NCBI GenBank assembly: GCA_039105265.1
Contig: JAPFFF010000006.1
Location: 5,084,001-5,148,000, forward strand
DNA length: 64,000 bases
DNA from: Tritrichomonas musculus
Lineage: Eukaryota > Parabasalia > Tritrichomonadida > Tritrichomonadidae
Reading direction: 5' to 3'
In this document: piece after piece, positions 55,301 to 57,841 of the stretch
Numbering within the stretch: the stretch's first letter is position 1
Layout: each line of letters begins with the position of its first letter
Program-made: the position numbers and the translations under genes
Notes under the pieces: model-generated
Databases searched by the model: none
The model's input: only the letters and a program-made list of their open reading frames with translations
Told to the model about the DNA's origin: nothing

Positions 55301-57841
55301 TTTATTAACAATTTCTTCTTGCTTAGCGCTGTTATCTTTCTCAAGTTCTTCAATCTTCTGTTGCTTAGTGTTGATGTCATTTTGCTTATCATTTGTTTCT
55401 TTCTCTAATTCTTCAATTCTTTGTTGTTTAGTATTGATGTCATTTTGTTGTTCTTTAGCAGAATCATTAAGTTGTATTTCACGAGTTTGGATTGTTTGTT
55501 TAGAAATTTCAAGATTTTGTTCAAGTGAGCTTATTGTTTCTTTATTCTTATTTGTTTCTTCTAAAAGTGATTCAATTTGCTGTTTTTGGGTCATATTTTC
55601 TTGGTCACGTTGAGAAAGAGTATTTTCAAGTTCATCTTTCTTTGCACTAACTTCAATCAATTGTTTATTCAATTGATCAATTTGTTGCTTCTGGCTTTCG
55701 TTTAATTGGCTAAACTCGTCGATTTGTTTCTTATTTTGATCCAAGTTTTCTTGAAGTTTAGCAATTTGTTGGTCTTTTTCTTGAATGGACAAGTTTGAAC
55801 CTTTCAAACTTTCTTCAGACTTCTGAATTGTCTCATTCAAAAGGATTTGTGAGCTACTCAAGTTTTTCTCCAGTTCAGAGAGCTTCAAAGTTTGGATTTC
55901 ATTCATGCTTGCAGATTGGCTAAGTTTACTTTGAGTGTCACTTAAACTGCTTTCCAGTTCATTGATTTTCTTCGACAAGTTTTCATTCAATTGTTGACTG
56001 TTTCTCAACTCGTCACCAATTTTAATGTCATTTTCACTTTTCAGATCAGCTGCATCTTCCATATCTTTAACCTTAGCACGTAAGTTGTCCACTTCGAACT
56101 TCAATTCATTATTTTCTTGTTTGGTAGCCTCCAAATTTTTCTTGGTAGCGTCCAAATCCTTCTTAAATTGCATCCCTTTGTCGGTTAAGAATTGAATTTT
56201 CTTTTCTAACGGTTCTTGAACTTTTTGAAGCTTGTCTTTCAAAGTGATGTTTTCTTTGGTAAGTTCAGTCACTTGCATTTTAGCTTCGTTCAATATTTTC
56301 TCTTTTGGCTTGATTGGATTCTCAAGCAACTTTATTTTTTCCTTTAATAAATCAATCTCATTGACAAGTTCTGCGATTTGCATCGCTTTTTGGCCGATGA
56401 TTTTATTAGATTCGTCCAATTTTCGACGCAAAACACGAATTTCTTTAGTTTTGGCCGATAGTTTGGATGCTGATTCAGCCAATTCTTCTTTGACACTGTC
56501 TTCCAAAGCAACATCTTTCTTATCAAGAAGAATTTCGAGTTTTTTGGAATAAATTCGAGCAGTGTCATATTTGTTCTGCATATTTTGGCCAAAATTGTCA
56601 GCTTTCTTTAAGTTTTCTTTCAGTTCTTGGTTCTCGTTCTCTTGGTTTCCGCATCTTCTTTTTAATTCAAAAATAACGGCTTCGCTTGGGTTCGTCTTTT
56701 GCTTCATCAATTGTGCTTCAGTGTACATTTTCATCTTGGCAATCTGCTCGATTGAATTCTCAAGGAAAACAATCCTCTCGCTTTGGTCAGTCATCTTCGA
56801 GGAATCGTCTGTTATCTTCTTTGTCATCGCTTTAAAATCAACGCGTGACACGTGGGTAAGAAGACTAATTCTTTCTGTCAAATCAGTCAACTTTTTGGGA
56901 ATGGATAAGGATGGATCAAGCTTTCCGTCATCAATTGTATTCAAAAGATGATCGATCTCATTCAATTTATCATCAATGATCGTTTTGGTTTCATTTTCGG
57001 TGTTGATGTCAACGTCGGTGGTCGATCGTCGACATTTCAATTCATTGAGGCGGTTATTATGAAATTTGATAGCATCTTCAATTGACAAATAACCGCTAGA
57101 ATTGAAATCACTAAAAAGACTTTGATTGGCACTTTTGGATTTAGAAAAAAGTGCTTCTTGTAGTTCGTATATTTGTCTCTGTTGGCATTCTATTTCTTCT
57201 TTCATTTTTTTTATGTAATTTACATTTCGATCGTAGACTGAGGCAAAAAAATTGACTTTGGATTCAAGAAATTGTACTTTCGTGGAATCGTTTTCAAATT
57301 TTTTCGTCTCGTTCTCGATTTGACCAACTTCATTCGACATATGAAGTTGATCAATTTGGATAGGAGGCGGCATGAATGCAATTCGCTGGTAAATTTGCAT
57401 TAAACGGCCTTCTATTGTTAAGTTTCTGGGATATTCGACTTTTTCTAAGGCTGATAAAAGCCGATCTATATTTTCGAGACCATTCTTTATTAACCTCAAG
57501 CGCGTTTCCGGATTCTCCATGGCTGATGGTGAGAAATCATCGATTGACTTTGAAATAGCCGTAGCATCTATTGAATAAGGGTCACCATTACTGTTATCGT
57601 TATTATAATTATATAATATTTCTTTCATATTGATAATCGAAATTGCTAACGATTTAAATGATGGATTTACCATATTGTTGACGGTTTCTTTCCACTGGCT
57701 TGGTGATATTGCATTATTAATAATTTTATTTATTGTTGATATGTAAGTGTCAATTTCTTCTAGAAGAGAGTGGCTGAGCTTGAGATCATCTTGGTCAAGC
57801 GTCGAACTACTGCTCAAAAGTAAATTCGATGAAGAATCCAT
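22319..57841 (-). CDS. Giant heptad-repeat coiled-coil protein, 11,840 residues
   Basis: One unbroken 35.5-kb frame without introns. The start ATG (57839-57841) has an in-frame TGA three codons upstream and the stop is TAA at 22319-22321, so the frame is complete. Residues 1 to about 800 form a non-repetitive head (Ser-rich start, then long Glu/Lys/Leu coiled coil). Residues about 800-10,180 are heptads of the types KQEDINN, KQNDINA, KQGRIEE and LEKDNAA in a 28-residue cycle. Residues about 10,180-11,070 are a 21-residue cycle (KQNDIDG, KQQKIEE, LEKDNAD). Residues about 11,290-11,400 are a disordered Ser/Gln/Lys linker after an acidic GGDDDD. The rest is an ordinary coiled-coil tail ending KKKTSNH. 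There is no signal peptide or membrane helix. The mass is roughly 1.4 MDa; if fully helical it would span about 1.7 micrometres. Related proteins in trichomonads are annotated as viral A-type inclusion-like, a repeat-driven name with no viral meaning. A cytoskeletal filament or tether (for example costa-like or striated-root fibre) is plausible but inferred. Confidence 0.93.
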   Translation of the reverse strand: MDSSSNLLLSSSSTLDQDDLKLSHSLLEEIDTYISTINKIINNAISPSQWKETVNNMVNPSFKSLAISIINMKEILYNYNNDNSNGDPYSIDATAISKSIDDFSPSAMENPETRLRLIKNGLENIDRLLSALEKVEYPRNLTIEGRLMQIYQRIAFMPPPIQIDQLHMSNEVGQIENETKKFENDSTKVQFLESKVNFFASVYDRNVNYIKKMKEEIECQQRQIYELQEALFSKSKSANQSLFSDFNSSGYLSIEDAIKFHNNRLNELKCRRSTTDVDINTENETKTIIDDKLNEIDHLLNTIDDGKLDPSLSIPKKLTDLTERISLLTHVSRVDFKAMTKKITDDSSKMTDQSERIVFLENSIEQIAKMKMYTEAQLMKQKTNPSEAVIFELKRRCGNQENENQELKENLKKADNFGQNMQNKYDTARIYSKKLEILLDKKDVALEDSVKEELAESASKLSAKTKEIRVLRRKLDESNKIIGQKAMQIAELVNEIDLLKEKIKLLENPIKPKEKILNEAKMQVTELTKENITLKDKLQKVQEPLEKKIQFLTDKGMQFKKDLDATKKNLEATKQENNELKFEVDNLRAKVKDMEDAADLKSENDIKIGDELRNSQQLNENLSKKINELESSLSDTQSKLSQSASMNEIQTLKLSELEKNLSSSQILLNETIQKSEESLKGSNLSIQEKDQQIAKLQENLDQNKKQIDEFSQLNESQKQQIDQLNKQLIEVSAKKDELENTLSQRDQENMTQKQQIESLLEETNKNKETISSLEQNLEISKQTIQTREIQLNDSAKEQQNDINTKQQRIEELEKETNDKQNDINTKQQKIEELEKDNSAKQEEIVNKQNEINTKQQRIEELEKESNDKQDDINIKQQRIEELEKETNDKQNDINTKQQKIEELEKDNSAKQEEIVNKQNEINTKQQRIEELEKESNDKQDDINIKQQRIEELEKETNDKQNDINTKQQKIEELEKDNSAKQEDIVNKQNEINSKQQRIEELEKDSNEKQNDINAKQQHIEELEKESSNMQNEISAKLQKIEELEKDNNAKQEDINNKQNEINSKQQRIEELEKDSSDKQNDINAKQQRIEELEKDNSDKQQHIEELKKENNAKQEDTDSKQNDINTKQQRIEELEKETNDKQNDINTKQQKIEELEKDNNTKQEDINSKQQRIEELEKETSEKQNEINAKQQHIEELEKESSNMQNEISAKLQKIEELEKDNNSKQEDINNKQNDINSKQQRIEELEKDNEDKQNDINAKQQRIEELEKDNNDKQNDINAKQGRIEELEKENSAKQEDTDSKQNDINTKQQRIEELEKEASSKQDDINTKQQKIEELEKDNSSKQEDINSKQQRIEELEKETNDKQNDINSKQQKIEELENENSSKQEDINKKQQRIEELEKETSDKQSDINAKQQRIEELEKDNNDKQEEIINKQNELNSKQQRIEELEKENSAKQEDTDNKQNDINTKQQRIEELEKETNDKQNDINTKQQKIEELEKDNADKQNDINDKQQKIEELEKDNNAKQEDINNKQNDINSKQQRIEELEKETNDKQNDINAKQQRIEELEKENNAKQEDTDNKQNDINTKQQRIEELEKETNDKQNDINTKQQKIEELEKDNADKQNDINDKQQKIEELEKDNNAKQEDINNKQNEINTKQQKIEELEKETSDKQNDINAKQHRIEELEKDNNSKQEDINSKQNDINSKQQRIEELEKETNDKQNDINAKQQRIEELEKENNAKQEDTDNKQNDINTKQQRIEELEKETNDKQNDINTKQQKIEELEKDNADKQNDINDKQQKIEELEKDNNAKQEDINNKQNDINSKQQRIEELEKDNSDKQEDINVKQQRISELEKDNSDKQNDINSKQQQIEELEKDRNAKQEDINAKQQYIEELEKESSNMQNEISAKLQKIEELEKENGDKQNDINAKQQRIEELEKDNEGKQNDIDSKQGRIEELERDNAAKQEDINNKQNDINAKQGRIEELEKDNAAKQEDINNKQNDINAKQQRIEELEKETNDKQNDINNKQQQIEELSKEVEISKQTIQTREIQLNDSAKEQETMRAEQNERIEALSTAKEELEHQMNDLRTECDTQKTQIKTLEEETQNKQQHIEELEKDNNDKQNDINAKQQHIEELEKDNNAKQEDINNKQNDINSKQQRIEELEKESNDKQNDINAKQQHIEELEKESSNMQNEISAKLQKIEELEKDNNSKQEDINNKQNDISAKQQRIEELEKDNEEKQNDINTKQGRIEELEKDNAAKHDDINAKQGRIEELEKENEGKQNDINGKQQKIEELEKDNASKQEDINNKQNDINAKQQHIEELEKDNAAKQEDINNKQNDISSKQERIEELEKDNETKQNDINSKQERIEELEKDNETKQNDINNKQQKIEELENDNKAKQEDIDNKQNDINAKQKHIEELEKDNASKQEDINNKQNDINSKQERIEELEKENETKQNDINNKQQKIEELENDNKAKQEDIDNKQNDINAKQKHIEELEKDNASKQEDINNKQNDINSKQERIEELEKDNETKQNDINSKQQKIEELENDNKAKQEDIDNKQNDINAKQKHIEELEKDNAAKQEDINAKQGRIEELEKDNAAKQEDINNKQNDINSKQQRIEDLEKDNEGKQNDIDSKQRRIEDLEKDCSAKQEDINNKQNDINAKQGRIEELEKDNEAKQNDINTKQQRIEELEKDNEGKQNDINSKQGRIEELEQDNAAKQDDINNKQNDINAKQQRIEELENDNASKQEDINNKQNDINSKQQRIEELEKDNEGKQNDINAKQGRIEELERDNAAKQEDINNKQNDINAKQQRIEELERDNEAKQNDINNKQNDINAKQGRIEELEKDCNAKQEDINNKQNDINAKQSRIEELERDCNTKQEDINNKQNDINAKQGRIEELEKDNAAKQEDINNKQNDINAKQGRIEELEKDNASKQEDINNKQNDINAKQQRIEELERDNEGKQNDINAKQGRIEELERDNAAKQEDINNKQNDINAKLQRIEELVAKTGRKKQKISTLKETVQTREIQLNDRSKENDEKQTRIEELEKENENKQNDINNKQHHIEELEKDNASKQEDINNKQNDINGKQQRIEELEKDNEGKQKDINAKQDRIEELEKDNAAKQNDINAKQGRIEELEKDNAAKQEDINDKQQRIEELERDNEGKQNDINAKQRRIEELERDNAAKQEYINNKQNDINGKQQRIEELEKDNSDKQNDINAKQSRIEELEKDNAAKQEDINHKQNDINAKQGRIEELERGNAAKQEDINNKQNDINAKQGRIEELERDNAAKQEDINNKQNDINAKQGRIEELEKDNDAKQEDINNKQNDIIAKQGRIEELEKDNAAKQEDINNKQNDINAKQQRIEELEKDNAAKQEDINNKQNDINGKQQRIEELERDNAAKQEDINNKQNDINGKQGRIEELEKDNAAKQEDINNKQNDINAKQKRIEELEKDNENKQNDINSKQGRIEELEKDNASKQEDINNKQNDINYKQQRIEELEKDNEGKQNDLNAKQGRIEELEKDNAAKQEDINNKQNDINAKQQRIEELEKDNEGKRNDLNAKQGRIEELEKDCNIKQEDINNKQNDINAKQCRIEELEKDNAAKQEDINNKQNDINAKQQRIEELEKDNAAKQEDINNKQNDINGKQQRIEELERDNAAKQEDINNKQNDINGKQGRIEELEKDNAAKQEDINNKQNDINAKQKRIEELEKDNENKQNDINSKQGRIEELEKDNASKQEDINNKQNDINYKQQRIEELEKDNEGKQNDLNAKQGRIEELEKDNAAKQEDINNKQNDINAKQQRIEELEKDNEGKRNDLNAKQGRIEELEKDCNIKQEDINNKQNDINAKQCRIEELEKDNAAKQEDINNKQNDINAKQCRIEELEKDNAAKQEDINNKQNDINGKQQRIEELERDNAAKQEDINNKQNDINGKQGRIEELEKDNAAKQEDINNKQNDINAKQQRIEELEKDNAAKQEDINNKQNDINGKQGRIEELEKDNAAKQEDINNKQNDINAKQQRIEVLEKDNEGKQNDLNAKQGRIEELEKDCNIKQEDINNKQNDINAKQQRIEELEKDNAAKQEDINNKQNDINAKQQRIEELEKDNAAKQEDINNKQNDINGKQQRIEELERDNAAKQEDINNKQNDINGKQGRIEELEKDNAAKQEDINNKQNDINAKQQHIEELEKDNAAKQEDINNKQNDINGKQQRIEELEKDNAAKQEDINNKQNDINAKQQRIEELEKDNAAKQEDINNKQNDINGKQQRIEELERDNAAKQEDINNKQNDINGKQGRIEELEKDNAAKQEDINNKQNDINAKQQHIEELEKDNAAKQEDINNKQNDINAKQQRIEELEKDNAAKQEDINNKQNDINGKQQRIEELERDNAAKQEDINNKQNDINGKQGRIEELEKDNAAKQEDINNKQNDINAKQQRIEVLEKDNEGKQNDLNAKQGRIEELEKDCNIKQEDINNKQNDINAKQQRIEVLEKDNEGKQNDLNAKQGRIEELEKDCNIKQEDINNKQNDINAKQQHIEELEKDNAAKQEDINNKQNDINTKQQRIEELEKDNAAKQEDINNKQNDINGKQQRIEELERDNAAKQEDINNKQNDINGKQGRIEELEKDNAAKQEDINNKQNDINAKQQRIEVLEKDNEGKQNDLNAKQGRIEELEKDCNIKQEDINNKQNDINAKQQRIEELEKDNAAKQEDINNKQNDINAKQQRIEELEKDNAAKQEDINNKQNDINGKQQRIEELERDNAAKQEDINNKQNDINGKQGRIEELEKDNAAKQEDINNKQNDINAKQQHIEELEKDNAAKQEDINNKQNDINGKQQRIEELEKDNAAKQEDINNKQNDINGKQQRIEELERDNAAKQEDINNKQNDINGKQGRIEELEKDNAAKQEDINNKQNDINAKQQHIEELEKDNAAKQEDINNKQNDINGKQGRIEELEKDNAAKQEDINNKQNDINAKQQRIEELEKDNAAKQEDINNKQNDINGKQQRIEELERDNAAKQEDINNKQNDINGKQGRIEELEKDNAAKQEDINNKQNDINAKQQRIEELEKDNAAKQEDINNKQNDINAKQGRIEELEKDNAAKQEDINAKQGRIEELERDNTAKQEDINNKQNDINAKQGRIEELERDNAAKQEDINNKQNDINAKQGRIEELERDNAIKQEDINNKQNDINAKLQRIEELVAKTGRKKQKISTLKETVQTREIQLNDRSKENDEKQTRIEELEKENAAKQEDISNKQNDINTKQGRIKELEKDCNAKQEDINNKQNDINAKQQRIEELEKDNEGKQNDINAKQGRIEELERDNSAKQEDINNKQNDINAKQQRIEELEKDNAAKQNDINNKQNDINAKQGRIEELEKDCNAKQEDINNKQNDINAKQSRIEELERNNASKQEDINNKQIDINTKQQRIEDLERENAAKQEDINNMQNDINDKKQRIEELERDNAAKQEDINNKQNDINAKQQRIEEVEKDNEGKQNDINAIQGRIEELEKDCNAKQEDINNKQNDINAKQQRIEELERDNVAKQDDINNKQNDINAKQKYIEKLERDNAAKQDDINAKQGRIEELERDCNSKQEYINNKQNDINAKQQRIEELEKDCNAKQEDINNKQNDINAKQGRIEELERDCKAKQEDINNKQNDINAKQGRIEELERDNAAKQEDINNKQNDINGKQQRIEVLEKDCKAKQEDINNKQNDINAKQGRIEELERDNAAKQEDINNKQNDINAKQARIKELEKDNAAKQEDINNKQNDINAKQGRIEELERDNAAKQEDINNKQNDINAKQGRIEELERDNAAKQEDINNKQNDINVKQGRIEELERDNAAKQEDINNKQNDINAKQGRIEELEKDNAAKQEDINNKQNDINAKLQRIEELVAKTGRKKQKISTLKETVQTREIQLNDRSKENDEKQTRIEELEKDNASKQEDINNKQNDINAKQQHIEELERDNTAKQDDINAKQGRIDELERDCNSKQDDINNKQNDINCKQQRIEELERDNEGKQNDINSKQGRIEELEKDNAAKQEDINNKQNDINAKQQRIEELEKDCNAKQEDINNKQNDIYAKQSRIEELEKDNAAKQEDINNKQNDINSKQQRIEDLEKDCSAKQEDINNKQNDINSKQYRIEELERDNASKQEDINNKHNDINAKQQRIEELERDNEAKQNDINNKQNDINAKQGRIEELEKDCNAKQEDINNKQNDINSKQGRIEELERDCNAKQEDINNKQNDINAKQARIEELERDNAAKQEDINNKQNDINAKQGRIEELERDCNAKQEDISNKQNDINTKQGRIEELEKDCNAKQEDINNKQNDINAKQQRIEELEKDNEGKQNDINAKQGRIEELERDNTAKQEDINNKQNDINAKQARIEELEKDNATKQEDINNKQNDINAKQARIEELEKDNAAKQEDINNKQNDINAKQARIEELEKDNTAKQEDINNKQNDINAKQARIEELEKDNAAKQEDINNKQNDINAKQGRIEELERDCNAKQEDISNKQNDINTKQGRIEELEKDCNAKQEDINNKQNDINAKQQRIEELEKDNEGKQNDINAKQGRIEELERDNSAKQEDINNKQNDINAKQARIEELERDNAAKQEDINNKQNDINAKQGRIEELERDNAAKQEDINNKQNDINAKQARIEELERDCNAKQEDINNKQNDINAKQGRIEELEKDNAAKQEDINNKQNDILAKQGRIEELERDNAAKQEDINNKQNDINAKQARIEELEKDNATKQEDINNKQNDINAKQARIEELEKDNAAKQEDINNKQNDINAKQARIEELEKDNTAKQEDINNKQNDINAKQARIEELEKDNATKQEDINNKQNDINAKQGRIEELERDCNAKQEDINNKQNDINAKQARIEELEIDNAAKQEDINNKQNDINAKQARIEELEKDNAAKQEDINNKQNDINAKQARIEELERDNTAKQEDINNKQNDINAKQARIEELEKDNATKQEDINNKQNDINAKQARIEELEKDNAAKQEDINNKQNDINAKQARIEELERDNTAKQEDINNKQNDINAKQARIEELEKDNATKQEDINNKQNDINAKQARIEELEKDNAAKQEDINNKQNDINAKQARIEELEKDNTAKQEDINNKQNDINAKQARIEELEKDNAAKQEDINNKQNDINAKQQRIEELEKDNEGKQNDINAKQGRIEELERDNSAKQEDINNKQNDINAKQARIEELERDNAAKQEDINNKQNDINAKQGRIEELERDNAAKQEDINNKQNDINAKQARIEELERDCNAKQEDINNKQNDINAKQGRIEELEKDNAAKQEDINNKQNDILAKQGRIEELERDNAAKQEDINNKQNDINAKQARIEELERDCNAKQEDINNKQNDINAKQGRIEELERDNAAKQEDINNKQNDINAKQGRIEELERDCNAKQEDINNKQNDINAKQGRIEELERDNAAKQEDINNKQNDINAKQGRIEELERDCNAKQEDINNKQNDINAKQARIEELEIDNAAKQEDINNKQNDINAKQARIEELEKDNAAKQEDINNKQNDINAKQARIEELERDCNAKQEDINNKQKDINDKQARIEELEKDNAAKQEDINNKQNDINAKQARIEELEKDNAAKQEDINNKQNDINAKQGRIEELEKDNAAKQEDINNKQNDINAKQARIEELEKDNAAKQEDINNKQNDINAKQGRIEELERDNAAKQEDINNKQNDINAKQGRIEELERDCNAKQEDINNKQNDINAKQGRIEELERDNAAKQEDINNKQNDINAKQARIEELEKDNAAKQEDINNKQNDINAKQARIEELEKDNAAKQEDINNKQNDINAKQARIEELERDCNAKQEDINNKQNDINAKQGRIEELERDNAAKQEDINNKQNDINAKQARIEELERDCNAKQEDINNKQNDINAKQARIEELERDCNAKQEDINNKQNDINAKQARIEELERDCNAKQEDINNKQNDINAKQGRIEELERDCNAKQEDINNKQNDINAKQGRIEELERDCNAKQEDINNKQNDINAKQARIEELERDCNAKQEDINNKQNDINAKQARIEELERDNAAKQEDINNKQNDINAKKGRIEELERDCNAKQEDINNKQNDINAKQGRIEELERDNAAKQEDINNKQNDINAKQGRIEELERDCNAKQEDINNKQNDINAKQGRIEELERDNAAKQEDINNKQNDINAKQGRIEELERDCNAKQEDINNKQNDINAKQGRIEELERDNAAKQEDINNKQNDINAKQQRIEELEKDNEAKQNDINNKQNDINAKQGRIEELEKDCNAKQEDINNKQNDINAKQARIEELEKDNAVKQEDINNKQNDINAKQGRIEELERDCNAKQEDINNKQNDINAKQQRIEELEKDNEGKQNDINAKQGRIEELERDNTAKQEDINNKQNDINAKQARIEELEKDNAVKQEDINNKQNDINAKQGRIEELERDNAAKQEDINNKQNDINAKQQRIEELEKDNEAKQNDINNKQNDINAKQGRIEELEKDCNAKQEDINNKQNDINAKQARIEELEKDNAVKQEDINNKQNDINAKQGRIEELERDNAAKQEDINNKQNDINAKQQRIEELEKDNEAKQNDINNKQNDINAKQGRIEELEKDCNAKQEDINNKQNDINAKQARIEELEKDNAVKQEDINNKQNDINAKQGRIEELERDCNAKQEDINNKQNDINAKQGRIKELERDCNAKQEDINNKQNDINAKQGRIEELERDNAAKQEDINNKQNDINAKQGRIEELERDNAAKQEDINNKQNDINAKKGRIEELERDCNAKQEDINNKQNDINAKQGRIEELERDNAAKQEDINNKQNDINAKQGRIEELERDCNAKQEDINNKQNDINAKQGRIEELEKDNEGKQNDINAKQGRIEELERDNTAKQEDINNKQNDINAKQARIEELEKDNATKQEDINNKQNDINAKQARIEELEKDNAVKQEDINNKQNDINAKQARIEELERDNAAKQEDINNKQNDINAKQGRIEELERDNAAKQEDINNKQNDINAKQQRIEELEKDNEAKQNDINNKQNDINAKQGRIEELEKDCNAKQEDINNKQNDINAKQARIEELEKDNAVKQEDINNKQNDINAKQGRIEELERDNAAKQEDINNKQNDINAKQARIEELERDCNAKQEDINNKQNDINAKQGRIEELERDNAAKQEDINNKQNDINAKQGRIEELERDNAAKQEDINNKQNDINAKQGRIEELERDCNAKQEDINNKQNDINAKQGRIEELERDCNAKQEDINNKQNDINAKQARIEELERDNAAKQEDINNKQNDINAKQGRIEELERDCNAKQEDINNKQNDINAKQARIEELEIDNAAKQEDINNKQNDINAKQARIEELERDNAAKQEDINNKQNDINAKQGRIEELERDCNAKQEDINNKQNDINAKQGRIEELERDNAAKQEDINNKQNDINAKQQRIEELEKDNEAKQNDINNKQNDINAKQGRIEELEKDCNAKQEDINNKQNDINAKQARIEELEKDNAVKQEDINNKQNDINAKQGRIEELERDCNAKQEDINNKQNDINAKQDRIEELERDNAAKQENINNKQNDINAKQQRIEELVAKTGRKKQKISTLKETVQTREIQLNDRSKENDEKQTRIEELEKENENKQNDINNKQHHIEELEKDNASKQEDINNKQNDINGKQQRIEELEKDNENKQKDINAKQDRIEELERDNSAKQDDINAKQGIIEELEKDCSVKQEDINNKQNDINAKQDRIEELERDNSAKQDDINAKQGRIEELEKDNNAKQEDINNKQNDIIAKQGRIEELEKDNAAKQEDINNKQNDINAKQQRIEELEKDNAAKQEDINNKQNDINAKQQRIEELEKDNEGKQNDLNAKQGRIEELEKDCNIKQEDINNKQNDINAKQQRIEELEKDCNAKQEDINNKQNDINAKQGRIEELEKDNAAKQEDINNKQNDINGKQQRIEELEKDNESKQNDINAKQGRIEELERDNSAKQNDINVKQGRIEEFEKDNAAKQEDINNKQNDIDNKQQRIEELENDNSAKQEDINNKQNEIKNKQQRIEELEKDNATKQEDINNKQNDINYKQQRIEELEKDNEGKQNDINAKQARIEELEKDNAAKQEDINNKQNDIDNKQQRIEELEKENEGKQNDINTKQGRIEELEKDNAAKHDNINAKQGRIEELEKENEGKQNDINGKQQKIEELEKDNADKQNDIDDKQQKIEELEKDNADKQNDIDDKQQKIEELEKDNADKQNDIDDKQQKIEELEKDNADKQNDIDGKQQKIEELEKDNADKQNDIDGKQQKIEELEKDNADKQNDIDDKQQKIEELEKDNADKQNDINGKQQKIEELEKDNADKQNDIDGKQQKIEELEKDNADKQNDIDGKQQKIEELEKDNADKQNDINGKQQKIEELEKDNADKQNDIDDKQQKIEELEKDNADKQNDIDGKQQKIEELEKDNADKQNDINGKQQKIEELEKDNADKQNDIDGKQQKIEELEKDNADKQNDINGKQQKIEELEKDNADKQNDIDGKQQKIEELEKDNADKQNDIDDKQQKIEELEKDNADKQNDIDDKQQKIEELEKDNADKQNDIDDKQQKIEELEKDNADKQNDINGKQQKIEELEKDNADKQNDIDGKQQKIEELEKDNADKQNDIDGKQQKIEELEKDNADKQNDINGKQQKIEELEKDNADKQNDIDGKQQKIEELEKDNADKQNDIDGKQQKIEELEKDNADKQNDINGKQQKIEELEKDNADKQNDIDDKQQKIEELEKDNADKQNDIDGKQQKIEELEKDNADKQNDIDDKQQKIEELEKDNADKQNDIDDKQQKIEELEKDNADKQNDIDDKQQKIEELEKDNADKQNDINGKQQKIEELEKDNADKQNDIDGKQQKIEELEKDNADKQNDIDGKQQKIEELEKDNADKQNDINGKQQKIEELEKDNADKQNDIDDKQQKIEELEKDNADKQNDIDGKQQKIEELEKDNADKQNDINGKQQKIEELEKDNADKQNDIDDKQQKIEELEKDNADKQNDIDGKQQKIEELEKDNADKQNDINGKQQKIEELEKDNADKQNDIDGKQQKIEELEKDNSAKQEELNNKQNDNNSMQQRIEELEKDNNAKQNDIDSKQQRIEKLTEAANKDQEMINTLEQNLEASKQAIQEKEKEIKEKTETHESTKSQHAQQLQELSSKKDELEHSVSEKEQQLTSQKEENGKQKEKINELEQAKSELSQELENAKMQFQEVTKNNENQRKLIKQLTASKKDLEQKVQENNKQISELEKRVKELGEIIQNSQNSVQTREIQLEDFGGDDDDQQESSNAKLSQSRSSPMSKKGAAAKQPTGKTAPVSRNAPKNQEKSQSQSEQASSMNAKPVQSESNDDKQSSQRQAKTAPSSAAEKNSQDSKSLLDSLTKQNEELKAIVEKQGNELTKRRGQLITLKKLNDASSAKEKEYENRNKYLIHVNNELVDRCNLLMKEKEDTEQKLNELSNSALLEKEAATENENVTETEILNDNVDSLDQESKVDILTKQVQKLKVIRHKFKVHLTKLLQDLNNANIQLNEKTNEIAKLKVLHEKQIHEYQTKLIKEKKLHNSIINEFKEKEEKQKELLKKLRNEEEMNKTSSSELSLLIKQLDESTERNDKKANEILTLKEMINNLKIKNNELNHKINSLMNQLETNKSSNVQLTTNNADENAGTDEESESINEILKSNESMKSKGNISISDLDFGNNSYVVLNELKYLKKLLDEKEKIIQEKNKIILRRDNLIDDKNNQLISVQNENKQLKETLSKTTKSLNDKIQNLKENLIIIDSQLTVSNNDKSKLQSLVDSLNNQIYQMHSKTDNSKKKTSNH
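24610..27290 (-). repeat. 63-bp tandem array (about 43 units) in the giant gene
   Basis: Near-identical 63-bp units encode three heptads (KQNDI-D/N-G/D, KQQKIEE, LEKDNAD). Three unit types alternate: IDG with ATCAATGTCG, IDD with a GTCATCAATGTCG variant, and ING with CCATTGATATCA (plus-strand spelling). Apart from these changes and one silent site in the Asp codon of DNAD, units are almost unchanged. This indicates very recent expansion or strong homogenisation compared with the 84-bp region. Confidence 0.92.
28961..29086 (-). repeat. 126-bp punctuation block, copy 1
   Basis: Encodes 42 residues containing TGRKKQKISTLKETVQTREI, then QLNDRSKENDEKQT, which interrupts the 28-residue cycle without breaking the heptad phase. 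The DNA matches the blocks at 40028, 42107 and 48680 over the full 126 bp with at most a few changes. Confidence 0.9.
35777..38190 (-). repeat. Block duplication with 1,827-bp offset
   Basis: Sequence around 35850-36370 recurs around 37680-38190. Both copies carry the unusual unit where INAK is replaced by ILAK (AGCAAGGATATC) and the same order of following unit types. The offset of 1,827 bp equals 87 heptads. Confidence 0.8.
40028..40153 (-). repeat. 126-bp punctuation block, copy 2
   Basis: Same 42-residue block as at 28961, differing at one visible base (CTCGTC versus CTCATC). Its offset from copy 1 is 11,067 bp, exactly 527 heptad lengths. Confidence 0.9.
42107..42232 (-). repeat. 126-bp punctuation block, copy 3
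   Basis: Same block. Its offset from copy 2 is 2,079 bp, exactly 99 heptad lengths. Confidence 0.9.
46256..47458 (-). repeat. Tandem block duplication with 777-bp offset
   Basis: The segment 46256-46681 recurs at 47033-47458 with identical translation in every frame, including rare markers such as the KQNDINYK-type unit (TTGTTTGTAATTAATATC) and the GGAGTTGATATC unit. 777 bp is 37 heptads but not a whole number of 84-bp units, so exchange took place in heptad register and not in 28-residue register. Confidence 0.88.
48680..48805 (-). repeat. 126-bp punctuation block, copy 4
   Basis: Same block. Its offset from copy 3 is 6,573 bp, exactly 313 heptad lengths. Looser relatives of its QTREIQLND motif occur near 51.67, 55.46 and 23.95 kb. 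Confidence 0.9.

Larger units (their letters stand above)
27291..55440 (-). repeat. 84-bp (28-residue) repeat array of the giant gene
   Basis: About 28 kb of 84-bp units, each four heptads, with local 42-, 63- and 126-bp variants towards the protein N-terminus. Unit variants are shuffled: the third heptad begins KQG, KQA, KQQ, KQS or KQK; the fourth ends DNAA, DCNA, DNEG, DNAT or DNTA. The region on the N-terminal side (about 51-55 kb) is the most diverged; the 28-39 kb and 42-48 kb parts are the most uniform. No stop or frame break occurs anywhere in the array. Confidence 0.92.
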
